A model generated the notes under the pieces. It saw only the letters and a list, made by a program, of their open reading frames with translations. It was not told the DNA's origin and ran no database searches. A program made the translations under genes and the position numbers. This document shows, piece after piece, positions 44,471 through 52,812 of a stretch of 64,000 bases of DNA (positions are counted from its first letter, which is position 1; each line of letters opens with the position of its first letter). Origin of the DNA: Acidimicrobiales bacterium (GTDB lineage Bacteria > Actinomycetota > Acidimicrobiia > Acidimicrobiales > Aldehydirespiratoraceae); the NCBI GenBank assembly GCA_029246685.1, contig JAQWMR010000016.1:434001-498000 (forward strand), read 5' to 3'.

Positions 44471-45945
44471 GGTTCCTCTACATCGACATCGACACGCTTC
44501 GCGCCGATCACCTCGGTTGCGCGGGGTACCACCGCAACACCACGCCGAACATCGACGCGCTCGCGGCCGAGGGCATCCGCTTCGAGAACGTCTACGCGTC
44601 CGACGTGCCCTGTCTCCCTTCCCGCACGGCGCTGGCGACCGGGATGTTCGGCATCCGCAACGGCGTCGTCAACCACAGCGGCGTGGCCGCGGACCTGCGG
44701 ACGCAGGGCAAGGATCGGGCGTTCATCGGCGCAGTCGCCGCCAACGCGTGGGCGTCGAAGTTCTACTTCGCCGGCTGGCACACGGCGTCGATCTCGAGCT
44801 TCCCGTTCCGGCATTCCGCCAGCTGGTGGAACCACGGGATGATGGAGGCGATGAACCTCATGCGGGGGTTCGGCGGCGAACGGGCCGACGAGGTGCTCCC
44901 GGGCACGCTCGACTGGCTCGACCGACGCGGCGCCGACGACGAGTGGTTCCTCCACGTGCACCTCTGGGATCCGCACACGCCGTACAACACGCCCGAGGAC
45001 TACGGGAACCCGTTCGAGTCCGACCCGATCCCCGAGTGGCACACCGAGGAGATCCGGGCGCGCAACTGGGGGTATGCGGGCCCGCATTCCGCCCAGGAGC
45101 CGTGGGGGTTCTCGCCCGACGAGTGGGGCGACCCCACCGTCCACCGCCAGCCCTGGGACGCCGCCGATCAGGACCGGGTGAAGGGCATCTTCGACGGATA
45201 CGACGTCGGCATCCGCTACGCCGACGACGCCGTCGGCACCCTCGTCAACAAGCTGGCGGACCTCGGCGTGCTCGACGACACCGCGATCCTCATCTCCTCT
45301 GATCACGGCGAGGCGTTCGGCGAGCTCGGTGTCTACGCCGACCACCAGGGGGCCGACGAGGCCACCTGCCACATCCCGTCCGTGCTGCGCTGGCCGGGCG
45401 TGGAGCCTCGGGTCGACTCGGCGCTGCACTACCACCTCGATGTCGCGGCGACGGTCGTCGACCTCGCGGGCATTCCGGTGCCGATGGGCTGGTGGAGCGG
45501 CCACACGTTCGCCGATGCGCTTCGAGCCGGCGAAGAGGAGGGCCGGGATGCGCTGATCCTGTCCCAGGGGGCGTGGACGTGTCAGCGGGGCGTCCGCTGG
45601 GGCGACAACCTGTACCTCAAGACATGGCACGACGGATACCACCCGCACTGGAACGACGAGATGCTCTTCGACATCGCGGCCGATCCGCACGAGGTTGACG
45701 ACCTCGCCGAGGACCAACCGGAACTCGTGAAGGAAGCGGCCGACATCCTCGAGGCATGGACCGAGAAGGAAACCGCGCGGGGGCTGGGCGACAAGAGCGA
45801 CCCGATGGCGACCGTGCTCGCCGAGGGCGGACCGTGCCACATCCAAGGCCACCTCCCCCACTACCTGCCCCGTCTACGCGAGACAGGACGGGCCGAGTGG
45901 GCCGACGTGCTCGAGCAGCGTTTTCCTGCCGACGTCAGTCGCTGA
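44467..45945 (+). CDS. type I (formylglycine) sulfatase
   Basis: A 492-residue arylsulfatase-family enzyme. The C-x-P-S-R signature occurs as DVPCLPSRTALATG with Cys49 to be oxidised to formylglycine by FGE, which is not encoded here. Metal ligands are in YIDIDTLRADHLG (Asp7, Asp9) and LISSDHGEAFGE (Asp-His). WFLHVHLWDPHTPYNTPEDY adds the conserved His/Asp. No signal peptide is seen, so it acts in the cytoplasm on imported sulfate esters. It is the last gene of the plus-strand operon (4-bp overlap with GH3) and overlaps the convergent dioxygenase by 11 bp. Confidence 0.9.
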   Translation: MRFLYIDIDTLRADHLGCAGYHRNTTPNIDALAAEGIRFENVYASDVPCLPSRTALATGMFGIRNGVVNHSGVAADLRTQGKDRAFIGAVAANAWASKFYFAGWHTASISSFPFRHSASWWNHGMMEAMNLMRGFGGERADEVLPGTLDWLDRRGADDEWFLHVHLWDPHTPYNTPEDYGNPFESDPIPEWHTEEIRARNWGYAGPHSAQEPWGFSPDEWGDPTVHRQPWDAADQDRVKGIFDGYDVGIRYADDAVGTLVNKLADLGVLDDTAILISSDHGEAFGELGVYADHQGADEATCHIPSVLRWPGVEPRVDSALHYHLDVAATVVDLAGIPVPMGWWSGHTFADALRAGEEEGRDALILSQGAWTCQRGVRWGDNLYLKTWHDGYHPHWNDEMLFDIAADPHEVDDLAEDQPELVKEAADILEAWTEKETARGLGDKSDPMATVLAEGGPCHIQGHLPHYLPRLRETGRAEWADVLEQRFPADVSR

Positions 45946-46732
45946 TCGGGATCGGGTCTGCTGAGGGGACGACCGCTTCGCCGCCGCGCAGCACCTCGGC
46001 CCAATCCTGGTTGAACGCTTTCAAGCCTTCGGTTTCCGCGTCGGCGTAGTGGTACACCATCGCCCCCCGCATCGAGTCCGACTGATTGTCGGTCGACCGG
46101 TGCCGCAGGTGCGAGTGGAACACCAGCAGGTCGCCGGCCTCCATGAGGACGACTTCTTCGCTCTCGGTGTCGGCGGTGGTGATCTCGACATAGGCGAGAC
46201 CCGCTCCTTCGCGCTGGTCGGGTTCCGCGTCGTGGATGTCCTCCAGATGCGAGCCGGGGACGACCCACAGCGGACCGTTGACGGGCGTCGCCGCCGTGCA
46301 GGCGAGCCAGATGCCGACCTGTGGCGTCGGCGTCATCCGGAAGTAGTAGTTGTCCTGGTGCCACGGCTGCCCCAGCGCGCCCGGATGCTTGAAGATGAAC
46401 TGCGAGAGGAAGCAGTCCACGTCGTCGCCGAGAAGGGCACCGACCATCCCGAGCAACCGGGGATCGAGGGCGAACTCCCGAAAGACCGGCTCCGAACGCA
46501 TCACCCGGAAGATCTTCGACAATCGGTCGGCAGGGTCCGGTTCGTCCGCGAGCCTCCGCTCCGGCGACACGACGAGATCCGGTCGCTCCTCGCCCGCGTC
46601 GATCGATCGAGCCAGCTCGGCGATGCGCTGGATCATAGCTTCGACGGTCGCAGTGGCGGCGAAGCCGCGGACAATGAAGAATCCGTCGCGGTCCCATGCT
46701 TCCTGCTGTTCGGCAGTGAGCGTTCCGTTCAT
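45935..46732 (-). CDS. phytanoyl-CoA dioxygenase (PhyH) family Fe(II)/2-oxoglutarate oxygenase
   Basis: A 265-residue enzyme. The iron facial triad is visible as WHQDNYYF (His-x-Asp) and the later His in LLVFHSHLRHRSTDNQS, with the 2-oxoglutarate Arg following (DSMRGAMVYHY). It hydroxylates an unactivated carbon of a small molecule using O2 and 2-oxoglutarate. The ATG at 46732 lies only 6 nt after a TATATT -10 box, so the mRNA is probably leaderless. The operator at 46741 overlaps the promoter and links this gene to the transport/GH3/sulfatase regulon. Confidence 0.88.
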   Translation of the reverse strand: MNGTLTAEQQEAWDRDGFFIVRGFAATATVEAMIQRIAELARSIDAGEERPDLVVSPERRLADEPDPADRLSKIFRVMRSEPVFREFALDPRLLGMVGALLGDDVDCFLSQFIFKHPGALGQPWHQDNYYFRMTPTPQVGIWLACTAATPVNGPLWVVPGSHLEDIHDAEPDQREGAGLAYVEITTADTESEEVVLMEAGDLLVFHSHLRHRSTDNQSDSMRGAMVYHYADAETEGLKAFNQDWAEVLRGGEAVVPSADPIPISD

Positions 46733-46740
46733 CCCGAAAA

Positions 46741-46755
46741 TATACCACTGGACTA
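46741..46755. promoter_or_regulatory. TATACCACTGG operator over the PhyH promoter
   Basis: TATACCACTGGACTA matches the perfect palindrome at 35020 in its first 11 bases and in 13 of 15 overall, with the same AAAATATA context beside it. On the minus strand it overlaps GTGG-TATATT, the presumptive -10 of the dioxygenase gene. Confidence 0.65.
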
Positions 46756-46800
46756 TTCCGTGAGCCAGAGCTCCCAATGCTGACCGTCCGCAACCCAACC

Positions 46801-46849
46801 GTTCTGTGAGCTGATTCGAGCCCATACGGCTCAGATCAGCTCACAGAAC
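46801..46849 (-). terminator. long hairpin overlapping the glcF stop codon
   Basis: Arms 46801-46815 and 46835-46849 are a perfect 15-bp inverted repeat (GTTCTGTGAGCTGAT and its complement). A nested GAGCC-N5-GGCTC stem lies inside. The right arm contains the last codons and TGA of glcF, so the RNA folds once the ribosome has finished. It may end the glcDEF transcript, and could also shield the 3' end. No T tract follows. Confidence 0.6.
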
Positions 46850-47992
46850 GCCCAGTGCACGGGCCACGAGGGTCATCGGGTGCTCGGTCGGGACACCTCC
46901 CGCCGCCAGATGCATCGAGCAGCCGGGGTTGGCGCTCGCCACAACATCCGGGGTGGCGCGGTCGATGGCGGCCACCTTGCGATCGCGAATGTCGCCGGCA
47001 AGCTCCGGCTGCAGCACGGAGAACGCGCCGCCGGCTCCGCAGCACAGGCCGTCATCGTCCAACTCGACGAGCTCCCGGACGAACGGGGCGAGCACCGTGC
47101 GCGTGGCCAGGTGGACCCGCTGGACGTGGCGGAGGTGACACGGGTCCTGAACCGCGACTCGAAGATCGAGAGGCGTGACATTCGGCAGCGCATCGACGTG
47201 ATCAGCGAGCCACTCCTGGATGTCGAAGACCCGAGCGGCGAACACCTCGGCCTCGGGCGTGCCCAGCAGGTGGCCGTAGTCCTTCATCGCCGCACCACAG
47301 CCGGCGGAATCGACGAGGATCGGGCGTTGGTCGACCGAGAGCGCCGCCATCATCTGCTCGGCAAGCGCCCGGGTGTGGTCGGTCAGTCCGGCGTGGGCCT
47401 GCAGCGCGCCGCAGCACGGCGCCACATCGCCCGTGGGCGTGACGCCGAAGCCGGCTGCCTCAATGACGCGCTGACCCGCGATGTGCACGTCGCGTTGCCA
47501 CGCATCCATCACACAGCCGGTGAAGAGATACACGTCGTCGCCCGACGTGGTGTGGCGGGCGCGCCGGATCGGGAGATCCCGCGGCACGCCGAATCGTCTC
47601 GGGACGAGCCGAGCCCGAGCGGCCACCGCCAGGAACGAACTGCCGAGCCGGAGCATTCGAGGCATGGCGAGCGGGCGAAACGCGAGGCGTTGCCGCCACG
47701 GCGCCGTCTTCCCCTCCGCGGCCAAGGACTCGCGGGTCTGCTCCATCAGGTGCCCGTACGGCACACTGCTCGGGCAGGCCGGCTCGCACGCCCGGCACTG
47801 CACACACGTGTCGAACGCCTCCTGGACTTCGAGCGTGACCGGGGCGCCCTCCTGAACCTCGCGCATGAGCTGAATGCGGCCGCGCGGCGAGCGAGTCTCG
47901 TCGCCGGTCACTCGGAACGTGGGGCAGTGGGGCAGGCACAGCCCGCATTGGACGCAGGAGTTGAGGTCGTCGGGATCGAGCTTGAGGTCCAT
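46841..47992 (-). CDS. glcF: glycolate oxidase iron-sulfur subunit
   Basis: A 383-residue GlcF protein with two [4Fe-4S] ferredoxin motifs (CVQCGLCLPHCP and CVQCRACEPACP). Two CCG domains follow (GDVAPCCGALQAHAG and DDGLCCGAGGAFSVLQPE) with further cysteines in DPCHLRH and ANPGCSMHL. It accepts electrons from GlcD/GlcE and passes them to the quinone pool at the membrane. The TGATG overlap at 47992 couples it to glcE. It is the last gene of the operon glcD-glcE-glcF. Confidence 0.93.
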   Translation of the reverse strand: MDLKLDPDDLNSCVQCGLCLPHCPTFRVTGDETRSPRGRIQLMREVQEGAPVTLEVQEAFDTCVQCRACEPACPSSVPYGHLMEQTRESLAAEGKTAPWRQRLAFRPLAMPRMLRLGSSFLAVAARARLVPRRFGVPRDLPIRRARHTTSGDDVYLFTGCVMDAWQRDVHIAGQRVIEAAGFGVTPTGDVAPCCGALQAHAGLTDHTRALAEQMMAALSVDQRPILVDSAGCGAAMKDYGHLLGTPEAEVFAARVFDIQEWLADHVDALPNVTPLDLRVAVQDPCHLRHVQRVHLATRTVLAPFVRELVELDDDGLCCGAGGAFSVLQPELAGDIRDRKVAAIDRATPDVVASANPGCSMHLAAGGVPTEHPMTLVARALGVL

Positions 47993-48906
47993 CAGCAGCC
48001 CGCCGTTCGACCGGGGTTGAGGCGGCCTGTGGGGTCGAAGTTCTTCTTGATCCGAGCAGCCACCGCCGCGACGCCAGGCCCGTCCGGCAGCGACTTCTGG
48101 GCTGAGTCGGCCCACACGGTGCCGACGCCGATCGACGAGACGAATGCTCCACGGGAGAAGTCGGCCGCCTCCTCCGGGGTGAGCGACCATCGATGCGGCG
48201 GGAGCTCCGGCGGGCCGTCGACCTCGGTAAACACGCCAAAGGAGGCGAGCTTGTTCGACTCGGACGCCAGGTCGGGGCCGTGCCCTTCGAGCAGCACCCA
48301 CGTGGTGGCGCCGTCCCAGAGCACCGCACCGGGGGCGTAGAGGGCCGCCTCGACTGCGGCCGGGTCGACGTCCTCGGCCGCAAGCCAACGGCTCGCCGCA
48401 GGGATCGGGTTCGTCCGCAGGATCAGCTCGACCAACAGGCCGAGCGTTCCGAGTGAACCCGTCATCAGCTTCGGCAGGTTGTAGCCGGTGACGTTCTTGA
48501 CGACGGGGCCTCCGCCGGTGACGACGTCGCCCTCCGCGCTGACGTAGCGAACCTGCAGCACGGCATCGCGCAACCGACCTCGCCCGAGCTGATCGACCAC
48601 ATTCTCCCCGACCGCCACCGCGCCTCCGACGGTGCCGCCCCGTGCGGGAAGCGCGCAGCGCTGGCCGTGCTCCGCCAGCGCCGCGTCGAGTTCGGCGACG
48701 GGGGTTCCGGCGCGGACCTGCACCGTCATCTCCGACGCGGCGTAGGCGACGATGCCGGTGGGCGCGGCGAGCACCCGGGTGTCGGATCTGAGCTCGCCGC
48801 CGAGACCCCACCGAGTTCGTCCGCCGGCGACGGCGACACGCCCCTCGGGGCCGACGTCTGCGGCGAAGTCGAGCAAGACCGGATCGGCGACCGCTAGCGA
48901 GCTCAT
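47992..48906 (-). CDS. glcE: glycolate oxidase FAD-binding subunit
   Basis: A 304-residue FAD_binding_4 protein, shorter than GlcD. PARGGTVGGAVAVGENVVDQLGRGRLRDAVL and GGGPVVKNVTGYNLPKLMTGSLGTLGLL are typical GlcE blocks that bind FAD. The protein ends AARIKKNFDPTGRLNPGR, the family C-terminus. The ATG at 48906 overlaps the glcD stop by 4 bp; a GTG at 48912 is an alternative. It works with GlcD and GlcF to oxidise glycolate to glyoxylate. Confidence 0.93.
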   Translation of the reverse strand: MSSLAVADPVLLDFAADVGPEGRVAVAGGRTRWGLGGELRSDTRVLAAPTGIVAYAASEMTVQVRAGTPVAELDAALAEHGQRCALPARGGTVGGAVAVGENVVDQLGRGRLRDAVLQVRYVSAEGDVVTGGGPVVKNVTGYNLPKLMTGSLGTLGLLVELILRTNPIPAASRWLAAEDVDPAAVEAALYAPGAVLWDGATTWVLLEGHGPDLASESNKLASFGVFTEVDGPPELPPHRWSLTPEEAADFSRGAFVSSIGVGTVWADSAQKSLPDGPGVAAVAARIKKNFDPTGRLNPGRTAGC

Positions 48907-50372
48907 CCCCACACTCCCGTCGGGACCGCGCGCAACTGTTGGATGTCGGCGCAGGAGTGGCCCTCCGGGAGCACCTTGCCGGGATTGGAGCGACAGACCG
49001 GGTCGAACCCGCGGCGCAGCCGGTTCTGATGCCCCATGTCGGCATCCGTGAACAGCTCACCCATGAACCGCTGCTTCTCGACGCCCACGCCGTGCTCGCC
49101 TGACAACACCCCGCCGGCGTCGAGCGATGCCCGCAAGATCTCAGCACCTGCTGCGTGGACCCGGTCGAGGGTGCCCTGCTCACGGGCATCGAACAGTAAG
49201 AGCGGGTGGAGGTTGCCGTCGCCTGCGTGGAACACGTTCATGACGACGACGTCGTGTCGATCGGCGATCTCGTAGACCTGTTCGAGGACGTCGGCCAGCG
49301 CGGAGCGGGGAACCACCGTGTCGTGCAGGTAGTAGTCGGGCGCCATCTGGGCGATCGCGCCGAACGCGGTCTTGCGGCCCTTCCAGAGCAGCTCCCGCTC
49401 CTCGTCCGACTGCGCCCGGCGGACTTCCGTCGCGCCGTTTGCCCGACCGATCTCGTCGATCCGGCCGGCATCGATGTCGACACCGGCGTCGAGCCCCTCG
49501 ATCTCCGCGAGCAACACCGCGGCGGCGTCGGTCGGATATCCCGCGCCAACGAAGTTCTCCACGGCCACAGTGATCCGCTGGTCCATCACTTCGAGTGCCG
49601 CCGGAACGATCCCCGCGGCGATGACATCGCTGACCGTCTGCGCGGCATCGCGCACGCTTGCGAACGACAGCAGCAGCGTGCGGACCGCCGGCGGGTTCTT
49701 CGTGAGCCGGACAGCGATGCGGGTTGCGATCCCGAGCGTGCCCTCCCCGCCCACGAACGCGCCCCGAAGATCGAGCCCAGAGGGTTCTGCGTCGATGCCG
49801 CCGAGCATGACGACCTCACCGTCGGGCAACACGACCTCGACCGCGAGAATGTGAGCGTCGGTCACGCCGTAGGCGAGGCAGTGCGGGCCGCCGGAGTTGT
49901 TGGCGACGTTGCCGCCGAGCGTGCAGACGGACTGACTCGACGGATCGGGCGCGAAGTGAAAGCCGCGCGGCCGGAGCTGGTTCGAGAGATCGAGATTGAT
50001 GACGCCCGGCTCGACCCAGGCGACCCGATTCGCCTCGTCGACGTCGAGGATCCGATTCATCTTCTGCAGCGATATGACGATCGGCGCGCCGAGCGGAATC
50101 GCGCCACCGGCGAGGCCGGTGCCCGCGCCTCTGGGCACGATCGGTGAATCGTGCTCGGCCGCAACCCGCATGATCGCCTGCACCTCTGCCGTGGAGGTGG
50201 GGAAACAGGTGGGCCCGGCGACGCCGCCGCCGAAGACGGAGGCGTCCTTCGCCATGAGCGCGCGCTCGGCCCCGTCCATCCGTACCCGGTCAGCCGAAAG
50301 AACAGCTCGCAGGTCGTCGGCCAGCGGGTCACCGGACGACGTGCGCCCGGTCAATCGGTCGAGAAGGCCCAT
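48903..50372 (-). CDS. glcD: glycolate oxidase subunit, FAD-linked
   Basis: A 489-residue catalytic subunit. The PCMH-type FAD domain includes IVPRGAGTGLAGGAIPLGAP, TLGGNVANNSGGPHCLAYG and GGEGTLGIATRIAVRL. The C-terminal cap includes VFHAGDGNLHPLLLFD and SGEHGVGVEKQRFM, with conserved histidines. It oxidises glycolate or a related 2-hydroxy acid. The operon runs leftwards into glcE and glcF. The start at 50372 leaves a 75-bp gap to the small divergent gene at 50448, and no operator stands out there. Confidence 0.94.
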   Translation of the reverse strand: MGLLDRLTGRTSSGDPLADDLRAVLSADRVRMDGAERALMAKDASVFGGGVAGPTCFPTSTAEVQAIMRVAAEHDSPIVPRGAGTGLAGGAIPLGAPIVISLQKMNRILDVDEANRVAWVEPGVINLDLSNQLRPRGFHFAPDPSSQSVCTLGGNVANNSGGPHCLAYGVTDAHILAVEVVLPDGEVVMLGGIDAEPSGLDLRGAFVGGEGTLGIATRIAVRLTKNPPAVRTLLLSFASVRDAAQTVSDVIAAGIVPAALEVMDQRITVAVENFVGAGYPTDAAAVLLAEIEGLDAGVDIDAGRIDEIGRANGATEVRRAQSDEERELLWKGRKTAFGAIAQMAPDYYLHDTVVPRSALADVLEQVYEIADRHDVVVMNVFHAGDGNLHPLLLFDAREQGTLDRVHAAGAEILRASLDAGGVLSGEHGVGVEKQRFMGELFTDADMGHQNRLRRGFDPVCRSNPGKVLPEGHSCADIQQLRAVPTGVWG

Positions 50373-50447
50373 CGGCGCCAGCGTACGACGTATCCCGCCA
50401 CCGACCCCACGTCGACAGGATCACGGACCGCGACCCACACTGGTCCG

Positions 50448-50642
50448 ATGGCGAAGCGCTACCTCGACAAGGTCGACCTCGTGTCGGGCCCCGTCTTCAT
50501 CGCAACGATGCTGTGGGAAGCGCGGACGCTGCGGGATCGACCACAACGGGAGATGGGCGACCTCGACGAATGGACGAAGGACGAGCTCGCCTTCACCCCC
50601 GACGAGATCGTCACCCTCAACCACAACGCCACCGTCGCCTGA
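50448..50642 (+). CDS. hypothetical small protein, 64 residues
   Basis: The frame opens MAKRYLDKVDLVSGPVFIAT, continues with MLWEARTLRDRPQREMGDLD and ends TPDEIVTLNHNATVA. It is acidic, mixed helical, with coding-like third positions. It is divergent from glcD and is followed immediately by the GGGGTCAGACCCC repeat block. I do not recognise a family. It could be a small regulatory or structural protein. A shared MAKR start with the 46-residue frame at 8098 is probably chance. Confidence 0.5.
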   Translation: MAKRYLDKVDLVSGPVFIATMLWEARTLRDRPQREMGDLDEWTKDELAFTPDEIVTLNHNATVA

Positions 50643-50646
50643 TTGT

Positions 50647-50673
50647 GTAACGGGGGGTCAGACCCCCTGTTAC
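50647..50673. repeat. GGGGTCAGACCCC palindromic repeat, copy 1
   Basis: A 27-bp palindrome with one mismatch. The arms run GTAAC-G6-TC and GA-C5-TGTTAC around a central A. It begins 4 bp after the stop codon of the 64-residue gene. A partial second copy (GTAACGGGGGGTTCAG) follows at 50674-50690. It belongs to the same repeat family as 50698 and 52747. Confidence 0.85.
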
Positions 50674-50697
50674 GTAACGGGGGGTTCAGTTGTAAGA

Positions 50698-50710
50698 GGG
50701 GTCTGACCCC
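50698..50710. repeat. GGGGTCTGACCCC palindrome, copy 2
   Basis: A 13-bp perfect palindrome around one base, the reverse complement of the core in copy 1. It ends 6 bp before the stop codon of the convergent SDR gene (50717) and may act in 3'-end formation for both strands. Confidence 0.8.
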
Positions 50711-50716
50711 GATCTT

Positions 50717-51493
50717 TCAACTGCGGAGGGTTTCGGTGTTGCCGTCGACGGCGAGGGTTTGGCCGCTGATCTTGGCGCCCAGGGGGGAAACGAGGAAGGC
50801 GATTGTCTCGGCGATCTCCTCGGGGTCGATGAAGGTGCCCATCGAGACCTGGGCGACCATGCCGTCGCTGACTTCATCGCGGGGGCGGCCGCTCGCCTCG
50901 ACCTCGAGGTCGATCACGTGGTCCATGCGCGGGCCGTTGATGGACCCGGGGCATATCGCGTTGACGCGGATGCCGTACTCGCCGACCTCCATGGCGAGCG
51001 TCTTCGTGAATCCGATCACGCCCCACTTTGCCGCCGCGTAGGCCGCTCGATTCGGGAAGCCGTGGGTTCCCGCCGTCGACGAGATGTTGACGATCGACCC
51101 GCTCCGCTGTTCCTTCATCACCGGGAGGGCGTGGCGAGCGGTGCGAAACATCGAAGTGACGTCCACGTCCAGCGTTCGGATGACGTCGTCGGGATCCAAG
51201 GTCTCGACGGGTCCACCGGGTCCGGCGATGCCGGCGTTGTTCACGAGCACATCGACGCCGCCGAGGTCGGCGAGCGCCGCCGCCATGAACGCATCGACCG
51301 AGCCGGTGTCTCCCACGTCGGCGACCATCCCATCGATGCCATCGAGCGCGGTCACCGACGCCAGAGCGTCGGCGTCGACGTCGCAGGTCCACACGGGAGC
51401 GCCAGCTGCGGCGAACGTCTCCGCCACCGCGCGGCCGATCCCGGCGCCTCCGGCGGTGACGATCACCCGCAGATCGGCGAGGTCCAGCTTCAC
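50717..51493 (-). CDS. short-chain dehydrogenase/reductase (SDR)
   Basis: A 258-residue classical SDR. The cofactor loop is TAGGAGIGRAVA, with Ala replacing the first Gly of TGxxxGxG (residues about 13-24). VNNAG is near residue 86, and catalytic Ser and Tyr-x3-Lys lie in VNISSTAGTHGFP and AAYAAAKWGVIG. It oxidises or reduces a secondary alcohol with NAD(P). It lies 4 bp downstream of the second SDR gene on the same strand, so the pair is co-transcribed. The substrate is unknown. Confidence 0.92.
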   Translation of the reverse strand: MKLDLADLRVIVTAGGAGIGRAVAETFAAAGAPVWTCDVDADALASVTALDGIDGMVADVGDTGSVDAFMAAALADLGGVDVLVNNAGIAGPGGPVETLDPDDVIRTLDVDVTSMFRTARHALPVMKEQRSGSIVNISSTAGTHGFPNRAAYAAAKWGVIGFTKTLAMEVGEYGIRVNAICPGSINGPRMDHVIDLEVEASGRPRDEVSDGMVAQVSMGTFIDPEEIAETIAFLVSPLGAKISGQTLAVDGNTETLRS

Positions 51494-51497
51494 GGCG

Positions 51498-52298
51498 TCA
51501 CTGCACGAGGATGCCGCCGTCGCACGAGATGACCTCGCCGACGGTGAAGGCTCCCGCTCGAGAGCTCAGGAAGATCGCCAGACCAGCGATGTCCTCCGCG
51601 GTGCCGACCCGGCCACGAGGGTTCCCGGCGCCGACCGCGTCCCAGTCCGTGCCGTCGACGTCCCCGCCGGTGCCGACGCCGGTGCTGAGCATCCACGTCG
51701 GGAACGGCCCGGGGGCGATCGCGTTGACGATCACATTGCGAGGCGCGAGCTGCCCACCGAGCTGGCGGGTCAGAGCATGCACCGCCGCCTTCGACGGACC
51801 GTAGGAGTACGTCTCGAAGGCGGGCGACTTGATCCCGTCGATTGAGCCGATGTTGATGATGCGAGACGGATCGTCCTTCGTCCCGCTCGCTTCGAGGAGC
51901 GGGAGGAGTTGTTGGATGAGGAAGAAGACGCCCTTCACGTTGGTTTCCATCACCTTGTCCCACCCCTTCTCCGGGAACTCGGCGATCGGTGCACCCCACG
52001 AGACACCGGCGTTGTTCACGAGGATGTCGAGATGGTCGTCTCGAGCGCTGATCTCGCTGACGAGCGCATCGATCCCCTCGAGGCCCGACAGGTCTGCTGG
52101 AACGGAAACGCACTCGCCGCCGTACTCATCCATGAGCCGCTGGGCGGTCGCGTCACACGCCTCCGCCTTTCGTGACGAGATGTAGACCTTCGCCCCGTTT
52201 GCCAGGTAGCCCGCCGCGATCATCTCGCCGATCCCACGGGACCCACCGGTCACCAACGCGATCTTGCCGTCGACGGAGAAGAGGTCGTTCAGTTTCAT
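51498..52298 (-). CDS. short-chain dehydrogenase/reductase (SDR)
   Basis: A 266-residue classical SDR with VTGGSRGIGEMIA near residue 17, LVNNAGVSW, Ser in INIGSIDG and the Tyr-x3-Lys motif in YSYGPSKAAVHALT. The closing VGEVISCDGGILVQ is the typical SDR C-terminus. The sequence resembles gluconate 5-dehydrogenase/3-oxoacyl reductase types used in degradative pathways. It is followed by the second SDR (4-bp gap) and preceded by the SnoaL-like gene 42 bp upstream. The three may form one operon starting at the 52747 repeat. Confidence 0.92.
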   Translation of the reverse strand: MKLNDLFSVDGKIALVTGGSRGIGEMIAAGYLANGAKVYISSRKAEACDATAQRLMDEYGGECVSVPADLSGLEGIDALVSEISARDDHLDILVNNAGVSWGAPIAEFPEKGWDKVMETNVKGVFFLIQQLLPLLEASGTKDDPSRIINIGSIDGIKSPAFETYSYGPSKAAVHALTRQLGGQLAPRNVIVNAIAPGPFPTWMLSTGVGTGGDVDGTDWDAVGAGNPRGRVGTAEDIAGLAIFLSSRAGAFTVGEVISCDGGILVQ

Positions 52299-52340
52299 GG
52301 GCGGAGCATCGCACGCCGCCGGCGAATCCGCCCGCTCGGG

Positions 52341-52727
52341 TCAGGCGGGTGCGTCGGCCGTGAACAAGCGGCTTCTGATGCGCCAGCCATCGTCGGTGCG
52401 CCGAAACTCGTCGTCGTAGCGGCCGGTGATGACCATCGTGTGGTCCGGCACCATGAACGCCTTCAGAAAGGCGGCGCCCGTCGCCGAATCGCCATCGACG
52501 TCGATCACGATGTTCGTCGCCTCGTGACGCATCGCCGACAGTCCAGCGTGGGTCGTCTCGGCGAACTCGGCAATCAGCGCATGACCGATGATCGGTTCGC
52601 CGAGCGTGTTGAGCGACCCGTCGTCGGTGAAACAGCCAGCGAACATCTCGCCATTGCCGGTGTCGATTCCGTGGTTGTAGCGGTCGTAGAGGGAGCGAAT
52701 GGAGACGATGTCGTCGATTGAGGTCAT
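52341..52727 (-). CDS. SnoaL-like/NTF2-fold protein
   Basis: A 128-residue protein of the NTF2-like cone fold: IVSIRSLYDRYNHGIDTGNG, FAGCFTDDGSLNTLGEPIIG, and the final strand GRYDDEFRRTDDGWRIRSRLF. The D-x-G-x-E..F...F.DDG pattern is typical of SnoaL_4/aromatic dehydratase-like proteins (scytalone dehydratase, steroid isomerase relatives). Such proteins bind hydrophobic ligands and sometimes catalyse isomerisation or dehydration. Upstream of two SDR genes, it may supply a partner step in the same pathway. The start at 52727 lies 20 bp from the inverted repeat. Confidence 0.85.
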   Translation of the reverse strand: MTSIDDIVSIRSLYDRYNHGIDTGNGEMFAGCFTDDGSLNTLGEPIIGHALIAEFAETTHAGLSAMRHEATNIVIDVDGDSATGAAFLKAFMVPDHTMVITGRYDDEFRRTDDGWRIRSRLFTADAPA

Positions 52728-52746
52728 GACGGCCAACCGTAGCGCT

Positions 52747-52812
52747 GCACTTGGGGTCAGACCCCCGCTGCAGGTAGGCCGAAAAGTGCAGCGGGGGTCT
52801 GACCCCAAGTGC
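52747..52812. repeat. perfect 26-bp inverted repeat built from GGGGTCAGACCCC cores
   Basis: Arms at 52747-52772 and 52787-52812 are exact reverse complements, each containing GGGGTCAGACCCC plus GCACTT and GCTGCA flanks. The spacer is 14 nt. A third partial copy (AGCGGGGGTCT) follows at 52813-52823. The element lies between the divergent SnoaL (52727) and MFS (52835) genes, so it displaces or contains their promoters. Confidence 0.9.
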
